From the NCBI RefSeq assembly GCF_016741855.1, contig NZ_JAERRH010000012.1:158425-222424 (forward strand): DNA of 64,000 nucleotides, written 5' to 3'. A model generated the notes under the pieces. That model searched no databases and was not told the DNA's origin. It saw nothing but the letters and a program-made list of their open reading frames with translations. The stretch comes from Streptomyces musisoli. Its GTDB lineage: Bacteria; Actinomycetota; Actinomycetes; Streptomycetales; Streptomycetaceae. Positions 24,561 to 32,667 of this stretch are shown one piece after another. Every line of letters starts with the position of its first letter. Positions within the stretch are counted from its first letter, which is position 1. The position numbers were made by a program, and so were the translations under genes.

Positions 24561-24587
24561 TGCCCGGTGCCGAACTTGCACCGGGCA
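24561..24587 (-). promoter_or_regulatory. 5'-leader hairpin before the encapsulin gene
   Basis: A perfect 10-bp stem (TGCCCGGTGC/GCACCGGGCA) with a 7-base loop lies just upstream of the GGGAGG ribosome site. If transcribed it would form a stable stem at the start of the leader; it could be an mRNA-stabilising element, a protein site or a terminator for anything reading in from the right. Confidence 0.5.
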
Positions 24588-24835
24588 CCGGTCTCATGTC
24601 CGACCCTTCCAGCACGGTGCGTAGGCACGCCATTACCCGAAAGAGCGGGAATGGATCATCTGATTACCGGGCACAAAGAGGGACCTCATCCGACCTCGGC
24701 GGAATGCGCGTCCTGTCCTGATCGGCTCGCACAGCGTACGAACGATGTGTTCCGAGACGTCCGTTTTAGGTAGAAGCAGCCAGGACAGACGGCCGCGACC
24801 GGCGGCCGGACGGGCACGGCACGAAGGAGTCGGGC

Positions 24836-25429
24836 ATGGCCTCACCCATGTCGGCGGACGGATTCCTGGACGCGCTTCGGGCGGAGGGCGTCACGGTCGT
24901 CGAGGTCGGCGACTGGCGGCAACACAACCGCAATCACAAGGGCCCCTGGGGCCCCGTCCACGGCGTGATGGTCCATCACACGGTGACCAGCGGCAGCGAG
25001 CGCACCGTGGCGCTGTGCCGGGCCGGCTTCCCGGACCTGCCGGGGCCGCTGTGCCACGGCGTGATCACCAAGGACGGCAAGGTCCATCTGATCGGCTACG
25101 GCCGCACCAACCACGCCGGGCTCGGCGACGACGAGGTGCTGCGCGCGGTGATCGCCGAGAAGGGGCTGCCGCTGGACAACGAGGCGAACACCGACGGCAA
25201 CCGGCACTTCTACGGCTTCGAGTGCGAGAACCTCGGCGACGGGGAGGACCCGTGGCCGCAGGAGCAGCTGACCGCGATCCAACAGGTGGCCGCGGCGCTG
25301 TGCCGCCATCACGGCTGGACGGAACGGTCGGTCATCGGCCACCGGGAGTGGCAGCCGGGCAAGGTGGACCCTCGGGGGTTCACGATGTCGTGGCTGAGAG
25401 AACGGGTCGCCGAACGCCTGAAGGGATGA
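24836..25429 (+). CDS. Peptidoglycan amidase (Amidase_2 / PGRP domain)
   Basis: This 197-residue protein is a single N-acetylmuramoyl-L-alanine amidase domain with likely zinc ligands His in VHHTVTSG, His in IGHREWQPG and Asp in KVDPRGF. There is no signal peptide, which resembles phage-type endolysins or domesticated relatives. AAGGAG lies before the ATG. It is divergent from the encapsulin gene (296 bp between starts). No phage genes surround it, so it is probably a resident cell-wall enzyme. Confidence 0.9.
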   Translation: MASPMSADGFLDALRAEGVTVVEVGDWRQHNRNHKGPWGPVHGVMVHHTVTSGSERTVALCRAGFPDLPGPLCHGVITKDGKVHLIGYGRTNHAGLGDDEVLRAVIAEKGLPLDNEANTDGNRHFYGFECENLGDGEDPWPQEQLTAIQQVAAALCRHHGWTERSVIGHREWQPGKVDPRGFTMSWLRERVAERLKG

Positions 25430-25515
25430 CGGCGCCGGGGTGCGGACCGGGACGGACGTCGGCCGGGTGCGGCCGTGCCACTGCCCGGTTCCCCGCACCG
25501 GGCGACAATGAAGCC

Positions 25516-26439
25516 GTGACCAGCCCCGACCCGCTCGCTCCCAGCCTCCCCTCCCCCCTCCAGGAAATACGCGACGACCGTTTCCGCCGGCGCGGGCTGC
25601 GACTGCTGCTCAAGCGCGACGACCTGATCCACCCCGACCTCATCGGCAACAAGTGGCGCAAGCTGGTGCCGAACATCGCGGCGGCAGACGGCCGCGCCCT
25701 GGTCACCTTCGGCGGGGCCTACTCCAACCACCTGCGGGCCACCGCCGCCGCGGGCCGTCTGCTGGGCCTGGCGACCACGGGCGTGGTCCGCGGCCAGGAG
25801 CTGGCCGACCGCCCGCTCAACCCGTCCCTGGCCCGGTGCGCGGCCGACGGCATGCGACTGCACTTCATCGACAGATCGACATATCGCCGCAAGACCGAGC
25901 CGGACACCCTGGCCGGGATACTCCGCGCGGCCGGCGCCGCGGGGGCGTACGTCGTGCCCGAGGGCGGCAGCAACGCCGAGGCGGTGCGCGGCTGCCGCGC
26001 CCTCGGTGCGGAACTGCGCGGCCACGCGGACGTCGTCGCGGTCGCCTGCGGCACCGGCGGCACCCTGGCCGGCCTCGCCGCCGGGCTGGCGGCCGGCCAG
26101 CGGGCGCTCGGCATACCGGTACTGAAGGGCGGGTTCCTGGAGGCCGACGTACAGGCCTTGCAGGAACGTGCCTTCGGTGCCCGCGGCGGTACCTGGTCGC
26201 TGGACGACCGCTTCCATTGCGGCGGCTACGCCCGCACGACACCCGACCTGGACGCATTCGCACGGGACTTCGAGCAGCGGCACGGACTGCCCGTGGAGCG
26301 TCTCTATGTCGCCAAGTTGCTGCACGGACTCGTCACCCTCGCGGAGGAGGGCGCCTTCGCGCGCGGGACCACGATCGCGGCCGTCGTCACCGGACGTCCG
26401 TTCCCCGAGTCCCCCGACAGCCGCATCCCCGAGCGCTAA
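25516..26439 (+). CDS. PLP-dependent D-cysteine desulfhydrase / ACC deaminase family protein
   Basis: This 307-residue PLP enzyme has the lysine motif GNKWRKL, the substrate-binding loop FGGAYSNHLRA and the PLP-phosphate loop ACGTGGTLAGL. These define the ACC deaminase/D-cysteine desulfhydrase family; the two activities cannot be separated by eye and desulfhydrase is the more common in bacteria. The start is GTG at 25516; an ATG 8 bp earlier is out of frame. The stop overlaps the convergent antiporter gene by 4 bp. Confidence 0.9.
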   Translation: MTSPDPLAPSLPSPLQEIRDDRFRRRGLRLLLKRDDLIHPDLIGNKWRKLVPNIAAADGRALVTFGGAYSNHLRATAAAGRLLGLATTGVVRGQELADRPLNPSLARCAADGMRLHFIDRSTYRRKTEPDTLAGILRAAGAAGAYVVPEGGSNAEAVRGCRALGAELRGHADVVAVACGTGGTLAGLAAGLAAGQRALGIPVLKGGFLEADVQALQERAFGARGGTWSLDDRFHCGGYARTTPDLDAFARDFEQRHGLPVERLYVAKLLHGLVTLAEEGAFARGTTIAAVVTGRPFPESPDSRIPER

Positions 26440-28019
26440 CCGGCCTCCCTGAAGGCCGCCGCCTCCTCCAGGTCCAGCCGGCGCAGCAGGGCGCGCAGCA
26501 TCTCGTCGTCGATGTAGCGCTGGTCACGGAGCCTGACGAAGACCTCGCGTTCGGCGCTGATCATCTCCCGGGACAGCCGGCGGTAGGTGTCGTCCACGGA
26601 CTCGCCGGTGATCGGGTTGACCTGGCCGAGCCGTTCCCAGACGGCGTTGCGGCGGCGCTCCAGGACCGTGCGCAGCCGGTCGGCGAGCGGCGGCGGCAGG
26701 GCGTTGCGCTCGTCGGAGAGGAGTTCGTCGAGCCGGGCCTCGGCGGCCCGGGAGGCCTGCGCCTGGGCGTTGGCCTCGGCGAGCGTCTCGGCCTGCCGGT
26801 CGCGGGCGGGGAACTTCAGCAGCCGGATCAGCGGCGGCAGGGTCACACCCTGCACGACGAGCGTGCCGATGACGGTGGTGAAGGTCAGGAAGAGGATCAG
26901 GTTGCGGGGACCGTCGGCCATGGTCGACGGGATGGCGAAGGCGATGGCCAGGGACACGACACCGCGCATGCCGGCCCACGAGGTGACCATCGCGCCCCGC
27001 CAGGTGGGGTCCTGCTCGCGCTCCCGGACCCGCGCCGACAGCAGCCGGGGCAGGAAGGTGGCCGGGTAGACCCAGACGAACCGGGCCACGACGACGACCA
27101 GGAAGACGGCGACCGCGTACCACGCGGCGGAGATCCCCTCGTACTCGCCGAGCCGCTTCAGGACGATCGGCAGCTGGAGACCGATCAGGGCGAACACCGC
27201 GGATTCCAGCACGAAGGCGACCATCTTCCACACGGCCTCCTCCTGGAGCCTGGTGGCGAAGTCGACCTCCCACGCGCGATGGCCGAGATAGAGGGCGACG
27301 ACCACGACGGCGAGCACGCCGGAGGCGTGCGCCTGCTCGGCGACCCCGTAGGCGACGAACGGGATCAGCAGCGATAGCGTGTTCTGGAGGAGGGGCTCGG
27401 TCAGATGCGTGCGCAGCCAGTGCAGGGGCGCCATCAGGACGAGACCGATCCCGACGCCGCCGATCGCGGCGAGCGCGAACTCGCCGATCCCTCCGGCCCA
27501 GGTGGCCCCCTCGCCGACGGCGGCGCCGAGCGCCACCTTGTAGGCGGTGATCGCCGTGGCGTCGTTCAGCAGCGACTCGCCCTGGAGGATGGTGGTGATC
27601 CGGGAGGGCAGCCCGACCCGGCGCGCGACCGCCGTGGCGGCCACCGCGTCCGGCGGCGCCACCACCGCGCCCAGCACCAGCGCGGCGGGCAGCGACAGCC
27701 CGGGAACGATCAGATAGGCGGCCCAGCCGACGACGAAGGTCGCGAAGAGCACGTAACCGACCGAGAGCAGCGCCACCGGCCGCAGCTGCGCCCGCAGGTC
27801 GAGGTAGGAGCTGTCGCTCGCCGAGGTGTACAGCAGCGGGGGCAGCAGCAGCGGAAGAACGACGTGCGGGTCGAGGGTGTACGACGGCACTCCGGGGATG
27901 TAGGAGACCGCGAGACCGACGGCGACCAGCAGCAGGGGCGCCGGCGCGGGGGTGCGCCTGGCCGCCGCGGCCACCGCCGCACTGCCCGCCACCAGCAACA
28001 GCAGGGGCATCACGTCCAT
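26436..28019 (-). CDS. Na+/H+ antiporter, CPA1 family
   Basis: This 527-residue membrane protein has about 12 membrane segments in the first 400 residues and a cytoplasmic helical tail (about 400-527) with Arg/Glu-rich coiled segments. The ion-site motif GESLLNDATAI and AMVTSWAGMRGVVSLAIAFA are typical of CPA1/NhaP. It exchanges monovalent cations for protons. The ATG at 28019 begins MDVMPLLLL; a second ATG follows three codons later. The gene is divergent from the UBP zinc-finger gene with only 61 bp between starts; that pairing recurs in actinobacteria. Confidence 0.93.
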   Translation of the reverse strand: MDVMPLLLLVAGSAAVAAAARRTPAPAPLLLVAVGLAVSYIPGVPSYTLDPHVVLPLLLPPLLYTSASDSSYLDLRAQLRPVALLSVGYVLFATFVVGWAAYLIVPGLSLPAALVLGAVVAPPDAVAATAVARRVGLPSRITTILQGESLLNDATAITAYKVALGAAVGEGATWAGGIGEFALAAIGGVGIGLVLMAPLHWLRTHLTEPLLQNTLSLLIPFVAYGVAEQAHASGVLAVVVVALYLGHRAWEVDFATRLQEEAVWKMVAFVLESAVFALIGLQLPIVLKRLGEYEGISAAWYAVAVFLVVVVARFVWVYPATFLPRLLSARVREREQDPTWRGAMVTSWAGMRGVVSLAIAFAIPSTMADGPRNLILFLTFTTVIGTLVVQGVTLPPLIRLLKFPARDRQAETLAEANAQAQASRAAEARLDELLSDERNALPPPLADRLRTVLERRRNAVWERLGQVNPITGESVDDTYRRLSREMISAEREVFVRLRDQRYIDDEMLRALLRRLDLEEAAAFREAG

Positions 28020-28080
28020 GGTCCTCGCCCACCCTCTTTTTCCGCGCGGCCACCCGCACACCCGTCGTAATCTGGCAATC

Positions 28081-28341
28081 ATGAAACAGTGCACGCACGC
28101 CGACGCGCTGCCGCACCCGGAACCGGAGCCGCTCGGCGAGACCTGTCCGGAGTGCCTGCGGGACGGCACGCACCCCGTGCAGCTGCGGCTGTGCCTCACC
28201 TGTGGACACGTCGGCTGCTGCGATTCGTCGCCGGGACGGCACGCGACGGAGCACCACGCGAGGTCCGGCCACCCGGTGATGCGGACCTTCGAGCCCGGCG
28301 AGGACTGGCGGTGGTGCTTCGTCGACCACGTGCTCGTCTGA
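28081..28341 (+). CDS. UBP-type zinc-finger protein
   Basis: This 86-residue protein is a single UBP-type zinc finger with CTHAD, CPECLRDG, LCLTCGHVGCCDSS and HATEHHARSGHPV supplying Cys and His ligands. In eukaryotes this fold reads free ubiquitin C termini; bacterial forms occur alone or next to cation/proton antiporters and thioredoxin-like genes. Bacteria of this group lack classical ubiquitin, so the ligand is unknown. The ATG at 28081 is fixed by the short divergent spacer. Confidence 0.9.
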   Translation: MKQCTHADALPHPEPEPLGETCPECLRDGTHPVQLRLCLTCGHVGCCDSSPGRHATEHHARSGHPVMRTFEPGEDWRWCFVDHVLV

Positions 28342-28403
28342 GCGGGAGAGTCTCGCCCGACCCCGTTCTCGTGTGACACTGCATGCGGCGGCTGCCGCAC
28401 GAC

Positions 28404-28429
28404 GGTTCGAGCGCCTGACGTCTGGGTAC
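28404..28429 (+). promoter_or_regulatory. SigB-type promoter upstream of the sigH operon
   Basis: GGTT (28404-28407) and GGGTAC (28424-28429) are 16 bp apart and match the Streptomyces SigB-family consensus GNNT-N14-16-GGGTA(C/T). The expected start is about 200 bp before the anti-sigma gene. It suggests control of the locus by SigH itself or a paralogue such as SigB. Confidence 0.7.
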
Positions 28430-28497
28430 GTCAACCCGGCGCGCGCTCTTCCCATTTGGGGACGCAGACCCTCTAGACACGGAGCGTATCCACAGCT

Positions 28498-28511
28498 TTA
28501 CTGTGAGTGAC
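28498..28511 (+). promoter_or_regulatory. BldD box candidate
   Basis: TTACTGTGAGTGAC fits the BldD palindrome tnACnc(A/T)gnGTnA with one mismatch (G in place of the central-left c). It lies between the SigB-type promoter and the anti-sigma gene. sigH is a known BldD target in S. coelicolor, which supports the call. Confidence 0.7.
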
Positions 28512-28639
28512 GCCAGGGGGTTGGGGTCCCGGGACAGGAACGTTCGGAGCGCGATAGCGTCACCGCTTGAACCATCTACGCGTTACCCCGGGGGGCGACC
28601 CTCGGCCCCCGTAAAGCTTGTACCACCATGGAGGTGAGG

Positions 28640-29056
28640 GTGTCCCAGATCGCAGGCGAGCCCGCGGCGAACCAGGACTTCGTGGAAGTCCGGCTGCCGG
28701 CTGCGGGTGCCTACCTGTCGGTGCTGCGGACGGCCACGGCCGGTCTCGCGGCCCGCTTGGACTTCACCCTGGACGAGATCGAGGACCTGCGCATCGCCGT
28801 GGACGAGGCCTGCGCGATCCTGCTCCAGCAGGCCGTGCCCGGCTCGGTCCTCAGCTGCGTCTTCCGGCTCGTCGACGACTCGCTGGAAGTCACCGTGTCG
28901 GCGCCGACCACGGACGGCCACGCCCCCTCGCGGGACACCTTCGCCTGGACCGTGCTGTCGGCCCTCGCGGGCAAGGTCTCGTCCGCCGTGGACGAGGACA
29001 AGACGGTGTCGATCAGCCTCTACAAACAGCGCGGCGTCGGCCCCGGGCCGGCGTGA
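28640..29056 (+). CDS. Anti-sigma factor of SigH (PrsH/UshX, RsbW-like)
   Basis: This 138-residue HATPase-type anti-sigma factor has the N-box-like motif LDEIEDLRIAVDEACAILL. RsbW-like kinases sequester SigB-family sigma factors and are countered by anti-anti-sigma proteins. GGAGGTGA lies directly before the GTG at 28640, so I prefer this start to an ATG 12 bp upstream, which itself overlaps the ribosome site. Its stop overlaps a GTG of the sigH frame (GTGA), suggesting translational coupling. The G boxes of the ATP site are weak, as in other Streptomyces members. Confidence 0.92.
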   Translation: MSQIAGEPAANQDFVEVRLPAAGAYLSVLRTATAGLAARLDFTLDEIEDLRIAVDEACAILLQQAVPGSVLSCVFRLVDDSLEVTVSAPTTDGHAPSRDTFAWTVLSALAGKVSSAVDEDKTVSISLYKQRGVGPGPA

Positions 29057-30213
29057 GGAACGGGGACGGGCCGGTGCGGGACGAAGAGCGCGGCACACGG
29101 GAGCTGCCGACCGGGGACGGAGGTGCCCCCTGGTCATGGGGATCCTCCCGCTCGAGCGAAGCCGACGGCGGAGGCGCCGCCGAGACCCCCGGGGCTGTCC
29201 CCCGGGACGATTCCCAGCGCATGGCGGACGGCATCGACGGCATCCCCGAGCAGGCCAGACCCCACCCGGAGGACGACGCCGCGCGGGTCGACGGTGACGA
29301 TGCCGGACAGGGCACGCCACCGGAGGCACGCGACGGCGCCGGATCCACCGTCCGCACGGGTGCGAGGGCTCGGGGAAGGGCTACGGGCGGGACGATGAGC
29401 GAGCACGAGCGGTACGCCGAGGACGACGCGGAGTCCGTGCAGGCCGCACGGCACGACGACCGGGACCGCAGCGGAGCGCGGGCGATGTTCGTCGAGCTGC
29501 GTCGGCTGAACGCGGGCAGCGCGGAGTACGCGGAGCTGCGCAACAAGCTGGTCCGTATGCACCTGCCGCTCGTGGAGCACCTGGCGCGCCGGTTCCGCAA
29601 CCGCGGCGAGCCGCTGGACGACCTCACCCAGGTCGCCACGATCGGCCTGATCAAGTCCGTCGACCGGTTCGACCCCGAGCGTGGCGTGGAGTTCTCCACG
29701 TACGCCACCCCGACCGTCGTCGGCGAGATCAAGCGGCACTTCCGCGACAAGGGCTGGGCGGTCCGCGTGCCGCGCCGGCTCCAGGAGCTGCGGCTCGCGC
29801 TGACCACCGCGACGGCCGAGCTGTCCCAGCTGCACGGCCGCTCCCCGACGGTCCACGAGCTGGCCGAGAAGCTCTCGATCTCCGAGGAGGAGGTCCTGGA
29901 GGGACTGGAGTCCGCGAACGCGTACTCGACGCTGTCCCTGGACGTCCCGGACACGGACGACGAGTCGCCGGCGGTCGCCGACACCCTGGGCGCCGAGGAC
30001 GAGGCGCTGGAGGGCGTGGAGTACCGCGAGTCCCTCAAGCCGCTGCTGGAGGATCTGCCGCCGCGCGAGAAGCGGATCCTGCTGCTGCGCTTCTTCGGGA
30101 ACATGACCCAGTCGCAGATCGCGCAGGAGGTCGGCATCTCCCAGATGCACGTCTCACGCCTGCTGGCGCGCACCCTGGCCCAGCTGCGGGAGAAGCTCCT
30201 CGTCGAGGAGTGA
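29053..30213 (+). CDS. sigH: SigB-family sigma factor SigH
   Basis: The conserved sigma factor starts at about the ATG at 29395 (272 residues) with regions 2 (LVEHLARRFRNRGEPLDDL, VEFSTYATPTVVGEI), 3 and 4 (MTQSQIAQEVGISQMHVSRLL). It belongs to the SigB/SigF group. The frame is open and coding-like upstream to a GTG at 29053 that overlaps the anti-sigma stop, giving a 386-residue form; an ATG at 29221 gives 330. Several SigH size forms, from alternative starts and processing, are reported in S. coelicolor, so the long reading is entered here. The upstream part contains a dispersed-repeat-like sequence. A clear terminator follows. Confidence 0.9.
   Translation: MRNGDGPVRDEERGTRELPTGDGGAPWSWGSSRSSEADGGGAAETPGAVPRDDSQRMADGIDGIPEQARPHPEDDAARVDGDDAGQGTPPEARDGAGSTVRTGARARGRATGGTMSEHERYAEDDAESVQAARHDDRDRSGARAMFVELRRLNAGSAEYAELRNKLVRMHLPLVEHLARRFRNRGEPLDDLTQVATIGLIKSVDRFDPERGVEFSTYATPTVVGEIKRHFRDKGWAVRVPRRLQELRLALTTATAELSQLHGRSPTVHELAEKLSISEEEVLEGLESANAYSTLSLDVPDTDDESPAVADTLGAEDEALEGVEYRESLKPLLEDLPPREKRILLLRFFGNMTQSQIAQEVGISQMHVSRLLARTLAQLREKLLVEE
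29119..29208. repeat. REP-like dispersed element inside the 5' part of sigH
   Basis: The stretch contains CCCCCTGGTCATGGGGATCC and CTCGAGCGAAGCCGA followed by GC-rich complementary blocks. I recognise this as similar to an imperfect palindromic sequence scattered between Streptomyces genes. Here it lies in the open frame between the anti-sigma gene and the conserved part of sigH. Confidence 0.5.
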
Positions 30214-30229
30214 GCCGCGCCCGGTGAAC

Positions 30230-30255
30230 GGCTCACCGGACCTTCTCGGTGAGCC
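30230..30255 (+). terminator. sigH terminator
   Basis: A 9-bp stem GGCTCACCG/CGGTGAGCC with an 8-base loop starts 17 bp after the stop. The arm sequence GCGGCTCACCGGGCCTGCC recurs twice downstream (near 30263 and 30325), a short direct-repeat family. Confidence 0.8.
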
Positions 30256-30371
30256 CCCGTCGAGCGGCTCACCGGGCCTGCCTCATGACATCCGCCCGCT
30301 GCTCGGCGCGCGGCCCTGCCCGCCGAGCGGCTCACCGGGCCTGCCCCCGGTGGGCGCGGCTCCGCAGGGCC

Positions 30372-30824
30372 CTACTCGGTCCGGCCCGGTCCCTTGATCC
30401 CGAGGGCCCGTGTCGTCTCGCCGTTGACGAGGAACACCAGAGCCGACACGGCCACCGCCGTGAGGACGATGCCGGCCGGGACGGCCAGGCTGTCGGCATG
30501 GATCAGGTTGTAGGCCACCGGAAGGGCCATGACCTGGGTGATCACCGCGGGGCCCCGGCTCCAGCTGCGCCGCAGCAGCAGCCCGCGCGCGGCGAGCAGC
30601 GGCAGCAGCGCGAGGACGACCAGGGTGATGCCGAGGGTCACGGCCTGCTGCCGGTCGTCGGGGGCACCGGTGAACCCGAGGACGAGCGCTCCCAGGCCGC
30701 CGGCCACCAGGGCGGCACCTTCCAGCGCGGCCAGCACCGCCGCGTACGTCAGCTTGCGCGGGCGCGGCTCCGTGGCCGTGCCGGCTGCGGCGGTGTCCGG
30801 GGCGGGGGTCTGCTCACTGCTCAC
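30372..30824 (-). CDS. Four-helix membrane protein of unknown function
   Basis: This 150-residue protein has a disordered N terminus (about 25 residues) and four hydrophobic segments (about 28-50, 60-82, 88-107 and 113-132). No catalytic motif is seen. The start is GTG at 30824 with a weak ribosome site. It is convergent with sigH and divergent from the lipid kinase gene. I do not recognise a function. Confidence 0.82.
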   Translation of the reverse strand: MSSEQTPAPDTAAAGTATEPRPRKLTYAAVLAALEGAALVAGGLGALVLGFTGAPDDRQQAVTLGITLVVLALLPLLAARGLLLRRSWSRGPAVITQVMALPVAYNLIHADSLAVPAGIVLTAVAVSALVFLVNGETTRALGIKGPGRTE

Positions 30825-30958
30825 CCCAGCAGGGTAGCCCCGCCCCCGGAGCGCCCCGCCGCGCCCCGCGCCCGAGTGTCCAGACTCACGCCCCCTCCTC
30901 TTACCCGATCCCTACCTCGGTCTGGGCCGAGTACCCCCCAGTAGGTACGCTGCCTTGC

Positions 30959-31927
30959 ATGCGTGCACTTCTCGTGGTCAATCCGGCGGCAACCACCACA
31001 AGTGCACGCAGACGCGATGTCTTGATCCACGCGCTGGCGAGCGAGATGAAGCTGGAGGCGGTCACCACCGAGTACCGCGGCCATGCCCGCGACCTCGGCC
31101 GCCAGGCGGCGGAGAGCGACGACATCGACCTGGTGGTGGCGCTCGGCGGCGACGGCACGGTCAACGAGGTGGTCAACGGCCTCCTGCACGCCGGCCCGGA
31201 CCCGGACCGCCTGCCCGGTCTGGCCGTCGTCCCCGGTGGTTCCACGAACGTCTTCGCCCGGGCCCTGGGGCTGCCCAACGATCCCGTCGAGGCCACCGGC
31301 GCCCTGCTGGACGCGCTGCGCGACGGCACCGAGCGGGTCGTCGGCCTCGGACTGACCTCGGGTCCGGCGGGCAGTGAGGACGAGGCGGCGCCGGCCCGCT
31401 GGTTCACCTTCAACGCGGGTCTCGGCTTCGACGCGGGCGTGGTGGGCCGGGTCGAGCAGCAGCGCGAGCGCGGAAAGAAGTCGACGCACGCGCTCTACGT
31501 CCGCCAAGTAGTCCGGCAGTTCCTCGGCGAGCCGAACCGCCGGCACGGCACGATCACGCTGGAGCAGCCCGGCGAGGACCCGATCGAGGACCTTGTCGTC
31601 GCCATAGCCTCGAACACGTCCCCATGGACGTATCTCGGCAATCGTCCGATGTACACGTCACCTAAGGCCTCGTTCGACACCGGCATCGATGTGCTCGGTC
31701 TCAGCCGCCTGTCGACGGCCGCGGTTGCCCGGTATGGCACCCAGTTGCTCACTTCGTCCCCCGAGCGCGGCCCGCACGGCAGGCACGCGGTCTCGCTGCA
31801 CGATCTGGACCAGTTCACCTTGCATTCGAAGGCGCCTCTGCCCCTTCAGATGGACGGTGACCACCTGGGGCTGCGTACGAGCGTGACGTTCACAGGCGTA
31901 CGCCGCGCACTGCGTGTGATTGTGTGA
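30959..31927 (+). CDS. Diacylglycerol kinase family lipid kinase
   Basis: This 322-residue DAGK-catalytic-domain protein has the nucleotide loop VVALGGDGTVNEVVNGLL and the motif VVPGGSTNVFARALG. It should phosphorylate a lipid such as diacylglycerol or a sphingoid-like substrate at the membrane face; the true substrate is not evident. It starts with ATG at 30959. The spacer to the divergent membrane-protein gene is 134 bp. The next gene on the strand, wblE, has its own 320-bp leader region. Confidence 0.92.
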   Translation: MRALLVVNPAATTTSARRRDVLIHALASEMKLEAVTTEYRGHARDLGRQAAESDDIDLVVALGGDGTVNEVVNGLLHAGPDPDRLPGLAVVPGGSTNVFARALGLPNDPVEATGALLDALRDGTERVVGLGLTSGPAGSEDEAAPARWFTFNAGLGFDAGVVGRVEQQRERGKKSTHALYVRQVVRQFLGEPNRRHGTITLEQPGEDPIEDLVVAIASNTSPWTYLGNRPMYTSPKASFDTGIDVLGLSRLSTAAVARYGTQLLTSSPERGPHGRHAVSLHDLDQFTLHSKAPLPLQMDGDHLGLRTSVTFTGVRRALRVIV

Positions 31928-32247
31928 GCGGAACGGGCGAAAGTCCTTTCACTCGAACGTTTAGGCCAGGATCCACCCCATGGAAGTACGGCTGTGACCC
32001 AGTCGACACCGAGGAATCAAAAAAAACTTTCCGGAAGGGGTTGTATCCGCCGCCGAGGTTTGCGAGTCTCTACGTGGCGATCGGGACGGCCCGCAAGACC
32101 GGCCTCCACTGATCACCGGAACCCCTCTTCAAACCAAGGACCACGCCGAGGAAGACTCGGCGGTCGGCCCTTCACTTGTTGAGGGATTCGTGAAAGCGTT
32201 CACATTCACAAGCAACCTGCACGTAATACCAAGGAGAGGTAGCAGCC
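31928..32247 (+). other. wblE upstream region
   Basis: This 320-bp stretch is clearly less GC-rich than its surroundings and carries a run of eight A (32019-32026) directly before TTTCCGGAAGGGGTT. GGAAG (32033-32037) and GTT lie 20 bp apart, close to but longer than the SigR spacing of 18-19. The leader near the gene (32185-32230) is AT-rich. A 62-codon open frame crosses it but has no ribosome site or recognised product, so I take the region as promoter and leader. Confidence 0.5.
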
Positions 32248-32505
32248 ATGGACTGGCGTCACAACGCCGTTTGCCGCGAGGAAGACCCCGAGCTCTTCTT
32301 CCCCATCGGCAACACCGGTCCTGCGCTGCTGCAGATCGAGGAAGCCAAGGCCGTCTGCCGTCGCTGCCCCGTCATGGAGCAGTGCCTGCAGTGGGCGCTC
32401 GAGTCCGGCCAGGACTCCGGCGTCTGGGGTGGTCTCAGCGAGGACGAGCGCCGCGCCATGAAGCGCCGCGCCGCCCGCAACCGGGCCCGTCAGGCCTCCG
32501 CCTGA
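32248..32505 (+). CDS. wblE: WhiB-like iron-sulfur protein WblE
   Basis: This 85-residue WhiB-family protein has the four cluster cysteines at 9, 37, 40 and 46 (Cys...CRRCPVMEQC), the turn GVWGG (58-62) and a basic C-terminal tail. WhiB-like proteins bind a 4Fe-4S cluster and the primary sigma factor. The length and the MDWRHNAVC start match WblE (SCO5240 from memory), the broadly conserved WhiB1-like member. AAGGAGAGG lies at good spacing before the ATG. A clear terminator follows 130 bp downstream. Confidence 0.96.
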   Translation: MDWRHNAVCREEDPELFFPIGNTGPALLQIEEAKAVCRRCPVMEQCLQWALESGQDSGVWGGLSEDERRAMKRRAARNRARQASA

Positions 32506-32633
32506 CATACCCACCCCTGCTGACAGCCTGAGCTTGGCGGCGCGCACAGCACGTACGCATCTCCCGCCCCCGAGCCGCAGCGCGCAGTATCCCCCGATGC
32601 GCTTAGCGATTTAGCAGAGCAGCAACGAGCACG

Positions 32634-32666
32634 AGCCTCGGACCAATGGCGGTCCGGGGCTTTTTG
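32634..32666 (+). terminator. Intrinsic terminator downstream of wblE
   Basis: AGCCTCGGACC pairs with GGTCCGGGGCT over a short loop and is followed by TTTTT, one of the few terminators in the window with a real T-run. Confidence 0.9.
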
Positions 32667-32667
32667 C

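Noticed and set aside
31924..32112. 62-codon frame upstream of wblE
   Set aside because: No ribosome site, A-run in the middle, GC3 lower than all genes here; treated as leader or promoter DNA.
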